Assembly (NCBI RefSeq): GCF_014203665.1
Contig: NZ_JACHJN010000010.1
Coordinates: forward strand, 62,001-126,000
Direction: 5' to 3'
Length of the DNA: 64,000 nucleotides
Source: Saccharothrix tamanrassetensis
GTDB lineage: Bacteria; Actinomycetota; Actinomycetes; Mycobacteriales; Pseudonocardiaceae
Shown: in pieces, positions 20,663 through 29,206 of the stretch
Layout of the letters: every line of letters starts with the position of its first letter
How positions within the stretch are numbered: the first letter of the stretch is position 1
The notes under the pieces: model-generated
The model's input: the letters and a program-made list of their open reading frames with translations, nothing else
Told to the model about the DNA's origin: nothing
The model's database searches: none
Position numbers and translations under genes: made by a program

Positions 20663-21588
20663 GAGATGCGCTCCCCCGCCCCGATCCGGACGCCGCGCGC
20701 CCAGTCGGTGGCTGCCATCCGCTTCTTGCCCTGCGCCTGCACGTCGCTGAGCGCCACGGGCGTGGTGGCGGTGCCGACCAGCACGCGCTTGCGCTCCACC
20801 CGCACCTCGCCGGGCGCCAGGCCCTCCTCGTCCACCGGTGCGACCGGACCCAGCTTGAGGCGTTCGCCGCGGAACTCCGCCCACGCGCCCGGATCCGGCG
20901 TCACGGCCCGCGAGACGCGGTCCAGCGCCGCCGCCGGCATGCCGGCGAAGTCCAGTCGGGCGTCTTCCACGGTCACCTTGGGCGCGTAGCTGACGTTCTC
21001 CTCCGATTGCTCCACCGGGCGCAACGTCCCGTCCTCGATGCCGTCCACGGTGGACAGCAGCAGCTTGGCGCCGGACTCCGCGAGCCGGTCGAGCAGCTCG
21101 CCGGAGGTGTCCCGCTCGCGCACCCGTTCGGTGATCACGCCGAACACCGGGCCGGCGTCCAACGCCTTCACGATCCGGAAGGTGGTCGCCCCGGTGATGT
21201 CGTCGCCGTGCCGCACGGCCGCCTGCACCGGAGCCGCGCCGCGCCACGCGGGCAGCACCGAGAAGTGCAGGTTCACCCAGCCGTGCCGGGGGATGGACAG
21301 CGCCGACTCGGGCAGCAGCGCGCCGTAGGCGACCACCGGGCACAGGTCGGGCCTGATCTGCCGCAGCCGGGCCTGGAAGTCGGGGTCGCCCGCCTTGGCC
21401 GGGGTCAGCACCTCGATGCCGAGCTCGTCGGCCAGCGCCGCGACCGGGGACCGCTCGACCTTGCGGCCGCGGCCCGCCGGGGCGTCCGGGCGGGTGACCA
21501 CGGCCGCCACCTCGTGCCGGGGCGAGTCCAGCAGAGCCCGCAGTGAGGGCAACGCCACTCCCGGCGTGCCCGCGAAGACCAGGCGCAT
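20659..21588 (-). CDS. fmt: Methionyl-tRNA formyltransferase
   Basis: 309 residues, normal length. It formylates initiator Met-tRNA with 10-formyl-THF. The N-terminal domain shows [16 protein letters not shown], the [11 protein letters not shown] loop, and the catalytic [21 protein letters not shown] (Asn/His/Asp triad region; formyl-THF site SLLP-like SVLP). The C-terminal tRNA-binding OB domain runs from about residue 210. It lies 2 bases downstream of def and overlaps rsmB by 4 bases. Confidence 0.97.
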   Translation of the reverse strand: MRLVFAGTPGVALPSLRALLDSPRHEVAAVVTRPDAPAGRGRKVERSPVAALADELGIEVLTPAKAGDPDFQARLRQIRPDLCPVVAYGALLPESALSIPRHGWVNLHFSVLPAWRGAAPVQAAVRHGDDITGATTFRIVKALDAGPVFGVITERVRERDTSGELLDRLAESGAKLLLSTVDGIEDGTLRPVEQSEENVSYAPKVTVEDARLDFAGMPAAALDRVSRAVTPDPGAWAEFRGERLKLGPVAPVDEEGLAPGEVRVERKRVLVGTATTPVALSDVQAQGKKRMAATDWARGVRIGAGERIS

Positions 21589-21590
21589 GG

Positions 21591-22136
21591 TCACGCCCCC
21601 CCGAACAGCGGGTGCGGCGACTGCTTGAGCGTCGGCATCCCGCCGTCGAACCAGGACTGCTGCCGGATCGCCCGCATCGCCTCCTTGCGGGTCTGGTCGT
21701 CCAGCCGGTCCAGGAACAGCACGCCGTCCAGGTGGTCGGTCTCGTGCTGGATGCACCGGGCCAGCAGGTCGGTGCCCTCCACCTCGACGGGCTCGCCGTG
21801 CATGTTCCAGCCGCGCGCGACGACGTTGCGGTGCCGCCGGCAGTCCCACGACATGCCGGGGATGGACAGGCAGCCCTCGGGGCCTTCCTGGAACTCGTCG
21901 CCGACGACCTCGAACGTCGGGTTCACCAGGTGGCCCGCGAAGCCGTCGCAGTGATAGGTGAACACCCGCAGGCCCACCCCGAGCTGCGGGGCGGCCAGCC
22001 CCGCGCCGCCGGCGTCGCTCATGGTGTCCCACAGGTCCTTGACCAGCTTGCGCAGTTCCGCGTCGAAGTCGGCGACCTCGACGGCGGGGGTCCGCAGCAC
22101 CGGGTCGCCGAACAGCCGGATGGGTTGGACGGTCAC
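21591..22136 (-). CDS. def: Peptide deformylase
   Basis: 181-residue metalloenzyme that removes the N-formyl group from new polypeptides. All three motifs are present: [18 protein letters not shown] (metal Cys) and QHETDHLDG (HExxH). The GTG at 22136 has GAGGAGA at 5-base spacing, so it is preferred over the longer frame from 22184. It is the first gene of def-fmt-rsmB. Confidence 0.97.
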   Translation of the reverse strand: MTVQPIRLFGDPVLRTPAVEVADFDAELRKLVKDLWDTMSDAGGAGLAAPQLGVGLRVFTYHCDGFAGHLVNPTFEVVGDEFQEGPEGCLSIPGMSWDCRRHRNVVARGWNMHGEPVEVEGTDLLARCIQHETDHLDGVLFLDRLDDQTRKEAMRAIRQQSWFDGGMPTLKQSPHPLFGGA

Positions 22137-22255
22137 GCACTCTCCTCGAACGGGGGCAGACAGCCAGTCTAGGAGAGCGGCCAAAACGTGGACGGGCGCT
22201 GTGCGGGAACGGGGCTCGGCGGGCGACCGGGACGGTGGATCCGGGCCGGACGCCG

Positions 22256-22335
22256 GTCGAGTGCGGCGGCCGGGGTAGTGGTGTCGCGGTCGAGCGCGGC
22301 GGCCGGGGTAGCGGTGTCGCGGTCGGGTGCGGTGT
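22256..22335. repeat. 33-bp tandem repeat, 2.4 copies
   Basis: Two near-identical 33-bp units (22256-22288 and 22289-22321, differing at a few T/C positions) and a partial third lie in the gap between def and a small membrane protein gene. Each begins GTCGAG(T/C)GCGGCGGCC. No coding frame is evident in the 247-base gap. Confidence 0.7.
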
Positions 22336-22383
22336 CGGAGATCAGGGGTCGGAAATCAGGGCCGGAGGTCGGGGCGGTCGGGC

Positions 22384-22518
22384 TCAGTGGTCGAGGTCGC
22401 GGCCGAGGAGGGCCACGCCGACCAGCGCGGCCAGGAAGTGGCCGACGAACCTGGTGGCCGTCGCCACGCCCGTGACGATCGCCGGGGTCTTCGTGCTGGT
22501 CATCGTGATGGCGGCCAT
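22384..22518 (-). CDS. Small single-span membrane protein, 44 aa
   Basis: A 44-residue frame starting with ATG at 22518 (MAAITMTSTKTPAIVTG...), with a strong GGGAGG 6 bases upstream. It holds one hydrophobic helix (FVGHFLAALVGVALLG) and an acidic end (RDLDH). The ribosome binding site, codon use and membrane segment support a real gene. Its function is not recognised. It is divergent from the ECF sigma factor gene and may be controlled from the shared upstream region. Confidence 0.55.
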   Translation of the reverse strand: MAAITMTSTKTPAIVTGVATATRFVGHFLAALVGVALLGRDLDH

Positions 22519-22586
22519 GTCACCCTCCCTCTCGCGTCGGTAGCACCACGATCTCCCCCGGAGCCGTACGCGCGCGTCCGCTCGGG

Positions 22587-22603
22587 GTATCGAGCACCGA
22601 TAC
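22587..22603. promoter_or_regulatory. Inverted repeat upstream of the ECF sigma gene
   Basis: GTATCG (22587-22592) and CGATAC (22598-22603) with a 5-base spacer, flanked by GGG and GCCC so that the arms are nearly 9 bp. It lies 56 bases before ATG 22659 in the divergent region and is a plausible operator or ECF promoter element. Confidence 0.35.
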
Positions 22604-22658
22604 GCCCCCGGGATGAGATGGGGTGCAACGCCGGGGGTGGCTGCGGCTACTTACCGGC

Positions 22659-23243
22659 ATGATCGCTGCGACAACGAGGCGGCAGGGGGCGGCACCGTTG
22701 GCCGAGACCGACGCTGAGCTGTGGCGACGCGGTGACCAGGCCGCGTTCGCCACGCTGTTCGACCGGCACGCCGAAGCCGTGTGGAACCACGGCTACCGGC
22801 TCACCGCCTCGTGGTCGATGGCCGAGGACCTGACCTCCGCGACGTTCCTCGCGGCCTGGCGCCGGCGGTCCGAGATCACCCTGGTCCGCGACTCCGCGCT
22901 GCCCTGGCTGTACACCGTGGCGGGCAACCTGGCGCGCACCGAGTTCCGCCGGCTCGGCCGGTTCCGCCGGGCGCTGAAACGGGTGTCCGACCCGGAGGTG
23001 GTGCCCGACCACGCGGAGAGCGTCGTCGCGGCGGTCGACGACGACCGGGAGCTGCGCCGGGTGTTGGAAGTGGTGCGCGGGATGCCCACGGCCGAGCGCG
23101 AAGCGGTGGAGTTGTGCCTGCTCGGCGAGGTGCCCACGGCCGCGGCCGCCGAAGTGCTGGGCGTGGCCGAGGTCACCGTGCGCTCGCGCATCTCCCGTGC
23201 CCGCGCCCGACTGCGCGCCGTCCGAGTGGAGGAGGTCCAGTGA
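22659..23243 (+). CDS. ECF-type RNA polymerase sigma factor
   Basis: 194-residue sigma-70 family protein with region 2 (AAFATLFDRHAEAVWNHGYRLT; SMAEDLTSATFLAAWRR) and region 4 (MPTAEREAVELCLLGEVPTA, then VLGVAEVTVRSRISRARARLRA). The start is ambiguous: GTG 22623, ATG 22659 (chosen), or TTG 22698, which has AGGGGG at about 8 bases and would give the typical AETDAELWRRGD start. The stop overlaps the GTG of the next gene (GTGA), a membrane protein that may be its regulator. Confidence 0.88.
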   Translation: MIAATTRRQGAAPLAETDAELWRRGDQAAFATLFDRHAEAVWNHGYRLTASWSMAEDLTSATFLAAWRRRSEITLVRDSALPWLYTVAGNLARTEFRRLGRFRRALKRVSDPEVVPDHAESVVAAVDDDRELRRVLEVVRGMPTAEREAVELCLLGEVPTAAAAEVLGVAEVTVRSRISRARARLRAVRVEEVQ

Positions 23244-24427
23244 GCTTCCCGGAACTGCCCCCGCGCCGCACCCTGCCCCCGGACGTGCGGGAACGGATGC
23301 GCCGCAAGATCTTCAACCGGCGTCCGGCGGTGCGCGCCCCACTGGCCGCCGCCGCGGGCGCGGCACTGCTGGTCGCGGGTGGTTTCCTCGTCCCGCTGAC
23401 CGGTTCGGACCACGTGGACGCCGTCGACCCGCCCACCGCGATCCCCACCTCCCGCCCGTTCGCCGCGCCGGACGAGGTGCGCGAGGTCGAGACCACCCGG
23501 GAGGACACCGCGACCTGCGGCTTCGACCAGGCGCTGTTCACCGTGCGGATGCCCGGCAGGCGGCTGCTGGTCGCGCCCGCCGAACGGTTCTGCGAGCTGA
23601 CCTACACCACGACGTCCACCTCCACCGGGGTGACCGGGGTGACGTTCATGGACGCCCGGTACGCGGCGTGGCGCTCACCGACCGGGGTGGTCGCGGGGAG
23701 GGTGCCGCCCGGCACCGCGCTGTTCCGGGCGAAGGACAACGACTCGGGACGGCCGCAGCCGGCGACGCTCGTCGGCAACGGGTACTTCGTGATGCTCACC
23801 GCCGCCGACTCGGTCACCGTGGAGCTGTCGTTCTCGGACGGCTCGCCGACCTGGTCCGACCCGGTGGACCTGCGGTCCATGCCGGTGGGGGCGCACACCG
23901 AGGACCGGTTCACGGGTGACGAAGCCGACGCGAGCGGACCCGAGATCGTGCTGGCGCGCTGCCTGGACCGGGCGCTGCGCGACTCGGTGCCGCACGTCCG
24001 GGACACCGCCCAGTGGCAGCTCGGAGCGTCCGTCGGCACCGACACCGAGACCGGCATCGCGGTGCTGCGGGGGCCGGCGGGCCACACCGCGTACTGCGTG
24101 ATCAGCGTCTTCAAGCCGACCGAGGTCAACCCGCCGATGCCGGTGGGGAACGACGACAACGCGTTCACGCTGTCCGCCCGGGCGGTGACCAAGACCGACA
24201 GCGTCCGCGGCATCGTCACCCGGTTGGCCGGTGTCGTGCGGGAGGACGTGGTGCGGATGGACCTCGTCGACCCGGGCGGCCACGTCCGGCCGGTGGAGGT
24301 GCAGCGCAACACGTTCGCCACCAGGGTGACGAACCTGGCGTCACTGGAGGCGGCGTCACTGGCCGGCGTGCGGCTGCGCGCCTTCGACAAGAAGGGCGCG
24401 CTGCTCTACGAGGCGCCGGTGGTCTGA
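23240..24427 (+). CDS. Single-span membrane protein coupled to the ECF sigma factor
   Basis: 395 residues. Cytosolic N-terminus of about 34 residues (VSFPELPPRRTLPPDVRERM), one transmembrane helix (APLAAAAGAALLVAGGFLVPL), and a large extracytoplasmic domain with four or more Cys (CGF, FCEL, ARCLD, YCVI). The topology and GTGA coupling to the sigma gene suggest an anti-sigma or sensor role, but the short cytosolic part lacks a recognisable zinc anti-sigma (HxxxCxxC) motif. The family is not recognised. A 10-bp-stem hairpin follows directly. Confidence 0.72.
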   Translation: MSFPELPPRRTLPPDVRERMRRKIFNRRPAVRAPLAAAAGAALLVAGGFLVPLTGSDHVDAVDPPTAIPTSRPFAAPDEVREVETTREDTATCGFDQALFTVRMPGRRLLVAPAERFCELTYTTTSTSTGVTGVTFMDARYAAWRSPTGVVAGRVPPGTALFRAKDNDSGRPQPATLVGNGYFVMLTAADSVTVELSFSDGSPTWSDPVDLRSMPVGAHTEDRFTGDEADASGPEIVLARCLDRALRDSVPHVRDTAQWQLGASVGTDTETGIAVLRGPAGHTAYCVISVFKPTEVNPPMPVGNDDNAFTLSARAVTKTDSVRGIVTRLAGVVREDVVRMDLVDPGGHVRPVEVQRNTFATRVTNLASLEAASLAGVRLRAFDKKGALLYEAPVV

Positions 24428-24428
24428 C

Positions 24429-24452
24429 CCGGCAGGCCCGCCGGCCTGCCGG
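24429..24452 (+). terminator. Hairpin immediately after the sigma-coupled membrane gene
   Basis: Perfect 10-bp stem CCGGCAGGCC / GGCCTGCCGG with a CGCC loop, beginning 2 bases after the stop codon. There is no U tract. It probably ends the sigma operon. Confidence 0.65.
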
Positions 24453-24468
24453 CTCCACCGCGAACCAG

Positions 24469-24573
24469 CCAAGCCGCCCATCCAGCCCGACCTGCGGTCC
24501 AGCCCGACCCTCGATCCAGCCCGACCCTCGATCCAGCCCGGATGCCCCGTTGAGGGGTCGGGACATCCGGGCT
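24469..24573. repeat. CCAGCCCGACC tandem repeats with a hairpin
   Basis: Units containing CCAGCCCGACC are repeated about four times (24469-24540), two of them followed by CTCGAT. They end in an inverted repeat AGCCCGGATG (24535-24544) / CATCCGGGCT (24564-24573) with CCCC/GGGG inside. It lies in the convergent gap between the sigma operon and ggt and could act as a bidirectional terminator. Confidence 0.55.
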
Positions 24574-24582
24574 CCACCTGGT

Positions 24583-24624
24583 CCGGGTCCGAACGTCTCC
24601 TCCCCCGGGGACGTTCGGACCCGG
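24583..24624 (-). terminator. Terminator hairpin of ggt
   Basis: Perfect 15-bp arms CCGGGTCCGAACGTC (24583-24597) and GACGTTCGGACCCGG (24610-24624), 12-base loop, located 7 bases beyond the ggt stop codon on the minus strand. Confidence 0.75.
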
Positions 24625-24631
24625 CGTCCTC

Positions 24632-26413
24632 CTAACGTGGCCAGACCACGCGTGCCGCGCCTCCTCCGCGCCGGGTGGTCTCGGCGGCGGCCCGCCAGCG
24701 GCCGTCGGGAAGCCGTTCGACCGCGGTCACCGCGCCGATCTCGGCGGTGGACGTGAACTGGTGGCCCAGGGCGCGCAGCGTCTCGGCTTCTCCGGTGGCC
24801 AGGAACGCGGTCTCCGCCTGGGTGGTGGCGGCGTTGCGTTGGGACGCACGGGGTGCGGCGATCGCGTCGACCAAGTGGAGCTTGCGGTCCAGGCGCTGGG
24901 TGAGCACCTGGAGGACGCTGGTGATGATGCTCGCGCCGCCGGGCGAGCCCAGCGCCAGCACGGGCTTGCCGTGGTGCAGCACGATCGTCGGTGACATGGA
25001 GGAGCGCGGGCGCTTGTCGGGACCAGGCAGGTTCGGGTCGGGGACGCCCGGGGTGACCGGGGTGAACGAGAAGTCGGTCAGCTCGTTGTTGAGCAGGAAC
25101 CCGCGGCCGGGCACGACGATGCCACTGCCGCCCTCCTGTTCGAGGGTGAGGGTGTAGGCGACCACGTTGCCCCACTTGTCGGCGACGGTGAGGTGCGTGG
25201 TGTCGGTGCCCTCGTAGGGGGTGGCGGCGTCTTCGCCGGTGGTGGCGCACGGTTTCGGGTCGCGCGGGTCGCCGGGGGCCACCGGGGCGGCGAGAACCGA
25301 CGTCGGGGAGATCAGGCAGGCGCGGCTGTCGGCGAACCTCTGGGACAGCAGTTCCCTGGTCGGCACGTCGACGAAGCTCGGGTCGCCGACCCAGCGGTTG
25401 CGGTCGGCGTACGCCAGCTTGCCGGCTTCCAGGTAGTGGTGCAGGTACTGGGCCTGGGTCTGGTGCGCCGGTTCGGCGGACTCCAGGATGTTGAGCGCCT
25501 CGCCGATCGTGGTGCCGCCCGAGGCGGGCGGGGCCATGCCGAACACGTCGAGGCCGCGGTAGCGGGTACGGCTCGGCTCGCGTCGCGGGGCGTTGTAGTC
25601 GCCCAGGTCGGACATGGTCATCCCGCCGGGGCGGACGTTGCGCGTGGCGGCCGGGTCGACCGGCGGCTCGTTGACGGTCTCGACCACGTCACGGCCGACG
25701 CCGCCCCGGTAGAACGCGGACACGCCGTCCTCGCGCAGCTCGCGGTAGGTGTCGGCGAGGTCGGGGTTGCGGAACGTGCTGCCGACCGGCGGGACCGGGA
25801 GGTAGAGGGCCTTGGTGGAGGTGATGTCCGCGAACCGCTCGGCGTTCCCGGTGACCTGCCGGTGGAACGTCGCGTCGACCACGAACCCGCGCCGGGCCAG
25901 GTCCTCGGCGGGCTTGAGCGCCCGGTCCAGCGACAACGTCCCCCACCGCTGAAGCGCCCGCTGCCAGGTGCGCGGCGTCCCCGGGACGCCCACCGACAGA
26001 CCGCTGGTCACCGCCTCGGCGAACGGGACCACCTTGCCGTTCTCGACGAACAGGTCCTCACCGGCACTGGCCGGCGCGGTCTCCCGACCGTCTAAAGTGG
26101 ACACCTGGCGGGTGCGGGCGTCGTAGTGCACGAAGAACCCGCCGCCGCCGATGCCCGCGGAGAACGGGTCCGTGACACCGAGCGCCGCCGCGACGGCGAC
26201 CGCCGCGTCCACCGCGTTGCCGCCCTTGCGCAGGACGTCCACCCCGATCTGGGACGCGTCGGGATCGATGCTGGACACCACACCGCCGGAGCCGACCGCT
26301 TCGGGTACGCGCGGCGGGGCGGCCGGTGCCTGGACTTGGGCTTGGGCGGGGGCGAGTGGGACGACGAGGAGGAGGGATGCGAGGGCGCTGGCGACCGTCG
26401 ACCGGAGCATCAT
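24632..26413 (-). CDS. ggt: Secreted gamma-glutamyltransferase
   Basis: 593-residue exported Ntn-hydrolase that cleaves or transfers the gamma-glutamyl group of glutathione-like peptides; autoprocessing gives large and small subunits. The Sec signal peptide is residues 1-26 (hydrophobic run ending APAQAQ). The processing site is at T405 in EGTDTTHLTV, the nucleophile of the small subunit. Substrate-site segments are GIGGGGFF, FLLNNELTDF, RPRSSMSPTIV and LGSPGGASI. ATG 26413 or the adjacent ATG 26410 follows AAGGGA and GGAG. As mycothiol replaces glutathione in actinomycetes, the substrate is likely external glutathione or polyglutamyl compounds. Confidence 0.93.
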   Translation of the reverse strand: MMLRSTVASALASLLLVVPLAPAQAQVQAPAAPPRVPEAVGSGGVVSSIDPDASQIGVDVLRKGGNAVDAAVAVAAALGVTDPFSAGIGGGGFFVHYDARTRQVSTLDGRETAPASAGEDLFVENGKVVPFAEAVTSGLSVGVPGTPRTWQRALQRWGTLSLDRALKPAEDLARRGFVVDATFHRQVTGNAERFADITSTKALYLPVPPVGSTFRNPDLADTYRELREDGVSAFYRGGVGRDVVETVNEPPVDPAATRNVRPGGMTMSDLGDYNAPRREPSRTRYRGLDVFGMAPPASGGTTIGEALNILESAEPAHQTQAQYLHHYLEAGKLAYADRNRWVGDPSFVDVPTRELLSQRFADSRACLISPTSVLAAPVAPGDPRDPKPCATTGEDAATPYEGTDTTHLTVADKWGNVVAYTLTLEQEGGSGIVVPGRGFLLNNELTDFSFTPVTPGVPDPNLPGPDKRPRSSMSPTIVLHHGKPVLALGSPGGASIITSVLQVLTQRLDRKLHLVDAIAAPRASQRNAATTQAETAFLATGEAETLRALGHQFTSTAEIGAVTAVERLPDGRWRAAAETTRRGGGAARVVWPR

Positions 26414-26616
26414 TCCCTTGTACTCCGGGCAGGGGAACCGGTGAACCCCCGCCAGGTTGAATCCCACCGATTCCACCGATCCTGCCGATCCCATCAAGCC
26501 TCACCGATCCTGCCGCGTGCGGTCGATCGCGGCCGAATCCCCGCAGCCGGGGCGGCTCGGTAGTAAGCGTCGGCGGGGTAAGCGCGGGCTGACCTTGCGC
26601 GGTGGTGAGCGCCGAC

Positions 26617-26812
26617 GGGGCTTGGCGGTAGCAGGGCTTGGCGGTGGCCGGGCCTGGCGGTAGCAGGGCCTGGCGGTGGTGACAGGCGCCGGCCGGGGCA
26701 AAGCAGGTTGGCGGCGGCCAGGCTTGGCGCCAGCCACGCTTGGCGGGCCTGGCGGTGGCCGGGGCTTGGCGGGCCTGGCCTGGCTTGGCGGTAGCAGGGC
26801 TTGGCGGTGGCA
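26617..26812. repeat. GC-rich repeat array upstream of ggt
   Basis: The 517-base gap 26414-26930 has no gene. It is filled with variants of GGC(T/C)TGGCGGT(A/G)G. A 30-bp unit is repeated exactly at 26619-26648 and 26782-26811, and shorter copies lie between. The strong G-over-C strand bias could form G-quadruplex or slipped structures downstream of priA. Confidence 0.75.
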
Positions 26813-26930
26813 GGCGCTGGCTGGGTCGAAGTGGATCGGCGGCGGCCGGGCGGGCGCGGTGGCGGTTTCGGCGGTGGGCGCGGCGGTGGGCGCGGCGGGC
26901 GGACCGACGAGGTGGGGCCGAAATCGGAGG

Positions 26931-28922
26931 CTAGAGGACTTCCAGCGGGTCGAGTTTCACGCGGATCGGTTCCGGGTCCTTGCGGGCGCTGCGGGTGGCC
27001 AGCAGGGTGGACAGGGCCTCGGAGAGGGATTTGCCCTCCGTCCTGGGCACGCGGATGAGGGCGCGTTCCTTCTGGCCGTCGTCGGACAGCGGCACCGGGC
27101 CGAGGACTTCGCCGGTCGAGGGCAGGGCGAGGTCTTCCAGGGCGGTGGCGATGGCGTCCGGGGTGCCGTCCACGGTGGCCATGCGCACGGCCGGCGGGAA
27201 GCCGAGTTCCGTCCTGGCCGCCAGTTCCTGCCTCGCGTGCCACACCGGATCCCAGCGGACCAGGGCCTGCACCGGGGCCAGGCTGGAGTCGGCGATCACC
27301 ACCACCTTGCCCGCCGGGCGGGCCAGCGCGGCGGCGGTCATCCAGCGGCGGAGGGTCTCCTCGGTGGCCCGCAGGTCGGCGCGGCCGAGCAGGGCCCAGC
27401 CGTCCAGCAGCAGCACCGCGCCGTAGCCGCCCTCGGCGGTGGGTTCCGCGCCGGGGGTCGCCACCACCAGCGAGGGGCGTGCCGGGACGGAGGACAGGAC
27501 TTCGTCCGCGCCCGACGTACGCACCGGGATGTTGCTGAACGCCCGGCCCAGTTCCTCGGCGGTCCGGCGGGCGCCGATGACCTGCCCGCGCAGCCGGCGC
27601 GAGCCGCAGGCCGGGCAGCGGAACGCCGCCTCGGTCGCCCCGCACCAACGGCAGTACGCGGGCTTGGGCACGCCGTCGTCGGTGCCGCCGGGCAACGCCA
27701 GCGGACCGGCGCAGCGGCGGCAGCGGGCCGGCGCCCGGCAGGTGCCGCACGCCAGGGACGGCACGTAGCCCCGCCTCGGCACCTGGATCAGCACCGGGGC
27801 GTCCTCCGCGAACGCCGCCCTGGCCGCCTCGAAGGCGATGGACGGCAGTCGGGCCGACCTCGCCGCCGGGTCCTTGACGTCCTGCCAGGCGTTGTCGCCG
27901 ACCGCCGCCACCCGCGGGGCAACCGCGCGCAGCGTCTCCCGGGCCGCCACCACCTCGTGCGCCCAACCGCTGTCCACCAGCAGCTGCGCCTCGGCGGTCC
28001 GCGCGAAACCGCCGATCAGCAGCGACGCCCCGGTGAGGTGCGAACGCTGCACCAGCACGTCCCGGACGTTCGGGTACGGCATCCGCGGTTCGGCGTGCAG
28101 GTCGTCGCCGTCGTCCCACACCACCACCAGGCCCAGGTCGTGCACGGGCGCGAGCGCCGCCCCGCGCGTGCCCAGCACCAGCCGCACCGCTCCCCTGCGC
28201 ACCGCCAGCCACCGCTTGTACCGCTCGGACGGCCCCAGGTCGGACGACAGCGTCACCACCGCGTCCGGGCCCGCCAGGGCCGCGCACGCCGCGTGCAGCC
28301 GCGCCAGGTCGCGGTGGTCCGGCACGACCACCAGGGCGCCCTTGCCGGTGCTCACCACCGACGTGGCCGCCTCGGCGAGCCGCGCGGGCCAGTCCTCCGC
28401 CGGCAGCGCCTGCCACACCGCGCGGGCCGACCGGCCGGCCCGCAGGGCGTCCAGCAGGTTGGACCCGAACGGGTACCGCGACCAGCCCTCGGCCGAGGGC
28501 GCGGCCGGGAGCGGTGCGGGCTCCGGGGACGGCTTGGCCTCGGTGCGGGCGTGCCGAGGCGGGATCGCCATCCGCAGGACGTCGGTGAGCGAGCCCGCGT
28601 ACCGGTCCGCCACCGCCCGCGCCAGCTCCGCCACCTCCGGCGACAGCACGGGCTCCGGCGAGATCACCCGGTCCAGGAAGCTGAGCTTGCGGCCGTAGTC
28701 GGACTCCTCCACCCGTGCCAGCAGGTAGCCGTCGACCAACTGGCCCGCGAACCGCACCCGGACCCGGCAGCCGGGTACCGCGTCCGCGTCCTGTTCGGTG
28801 GAGACCAGGTAGTCGAAGGACCGGTCCAGGTGGGCCAACGGCACGTCGACGCAGATCCGGGCGACGGACAGCGCAGGCGCGGGTACGCGTTCCCCGCGTC
28901 TGGTGGTCGCCTTGCCTGTCAT
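26931..28922 (-). CDS. priA: PriA-like primosomal protein (actinobacterial, degenerate helicase motifs)
   Basis: 663 residues. The N-terminal 3'-DNA-end-binding domain (about 20-115: DVPLAHLDRSFDYLV), helicase lobes, and a zinc module (CGTCRAPARCRRC ... CRWC ... CPACGSRR) are present. The Walker A position reads VVSTGKGALVV and the DEAH box position reads WDDGDD, so ATP hydrolysis is probably lost; this is known of actinobacterial PriA orthologues. It would restart replication forks by binding without unwinding. A consensus LexA box lies 78 bases upstream. The array of GC-rich repeats follows the stop. Confidence 0.9.
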   Translation of the reverse strand: MTGKATTRRGERVPAPALSVARICVDVPLAHLDRSFDYLVSTEQDADAVPGCRVRVRFAGQLVDGYLLARVEESDYGRKLSFLDRVISPEPVLSPEVAELARAVADRYAGSLTDVLRMAIPPRHARTEAKPSPEPAPLPAAPSAEGWSRYPFGSNLLDALRAGRSARAVWQALPAEDWPARLAEAATSVVSTGKGALVVVPDHRDLARLHAACAALAGPDAVVTLSSDLGPSERYKRWLAVRRGAVRLVLGTRGAALAPVHDLGLVVVWDDGDDLHAEPRMPYPNVRDVLVQRSHLTGASLLIGGFARTAEAQLLVDSGWAHEVVAARETLRAVAPRVAAVGDNAWQDVKDPAARSARLPSIAFEAARAAFAEDAPVLIQVPRRGYVPSLACGTCRAPARCRRCAGPLALPGGTDDGVPKPAYCRWCGATEAAFRCPACGSRRLRGQVIGARRTAEELGRAFSNIPVRTSGADEVLSSVPARPSLVVATPGAEPTAEGGYGAVLLLDGWALLGRADLRATEETLRRWMTAAALARPAGKVVVIADSSLAPVQALVRWDPVWHARQELAARTELGFPPAVRMATVDGTPDAIATALEDLALPSTGEVLGPVPLSDDGQKERALIRVPRTEGKSLSEALSTLLATRSARKDPEPIRVKLDPLEVL

Positions 28923-28999
28923 GCGCTGAGGTCTACCAGAGAGCCTCCCGTGGGTCGTCGGAGTGGTGGGCCCGGGCGTGTGTTTTCACGGGTTTATCT

Positions 29000-29015
29000 T
29001 CGAACCTGTGTTCGA
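29000..29015 (-). promoter_or_regulatory. LexA (SOS) box upstream of priA
   Basis: TCGAAC-CTGT-GTTCGA is a perfect match to the actinobacterial/Gram-positive SOS box TCGAAC-N4-GTTCGA. It is 78 bases upstream of the priA start. On the minus strand it is followed by an AT-richer AAGATAAA that could be the -10 element. The rest of the 284-base gap 28923-29206 holds no convincing gene on either strand. Confidence 0.7.
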
Positions 29016-29206
29016 GATGTGCAAGATCACCATCGGGTGAAGTCGATCAGCCCGCCCAGTCCGACGACCCGGAAATGCGCACGCCGCCGATCCGGAGCCC
29101 GTGTTGATCGAGTTCGTCGGTCAACAGGTCCCGGATCGGCGACGCAGGTATCGACTACTCCGGCTGGTTCACGGCCTGGCCGCGGATCGGCCGGTCGGCC
29201 AAGCCG

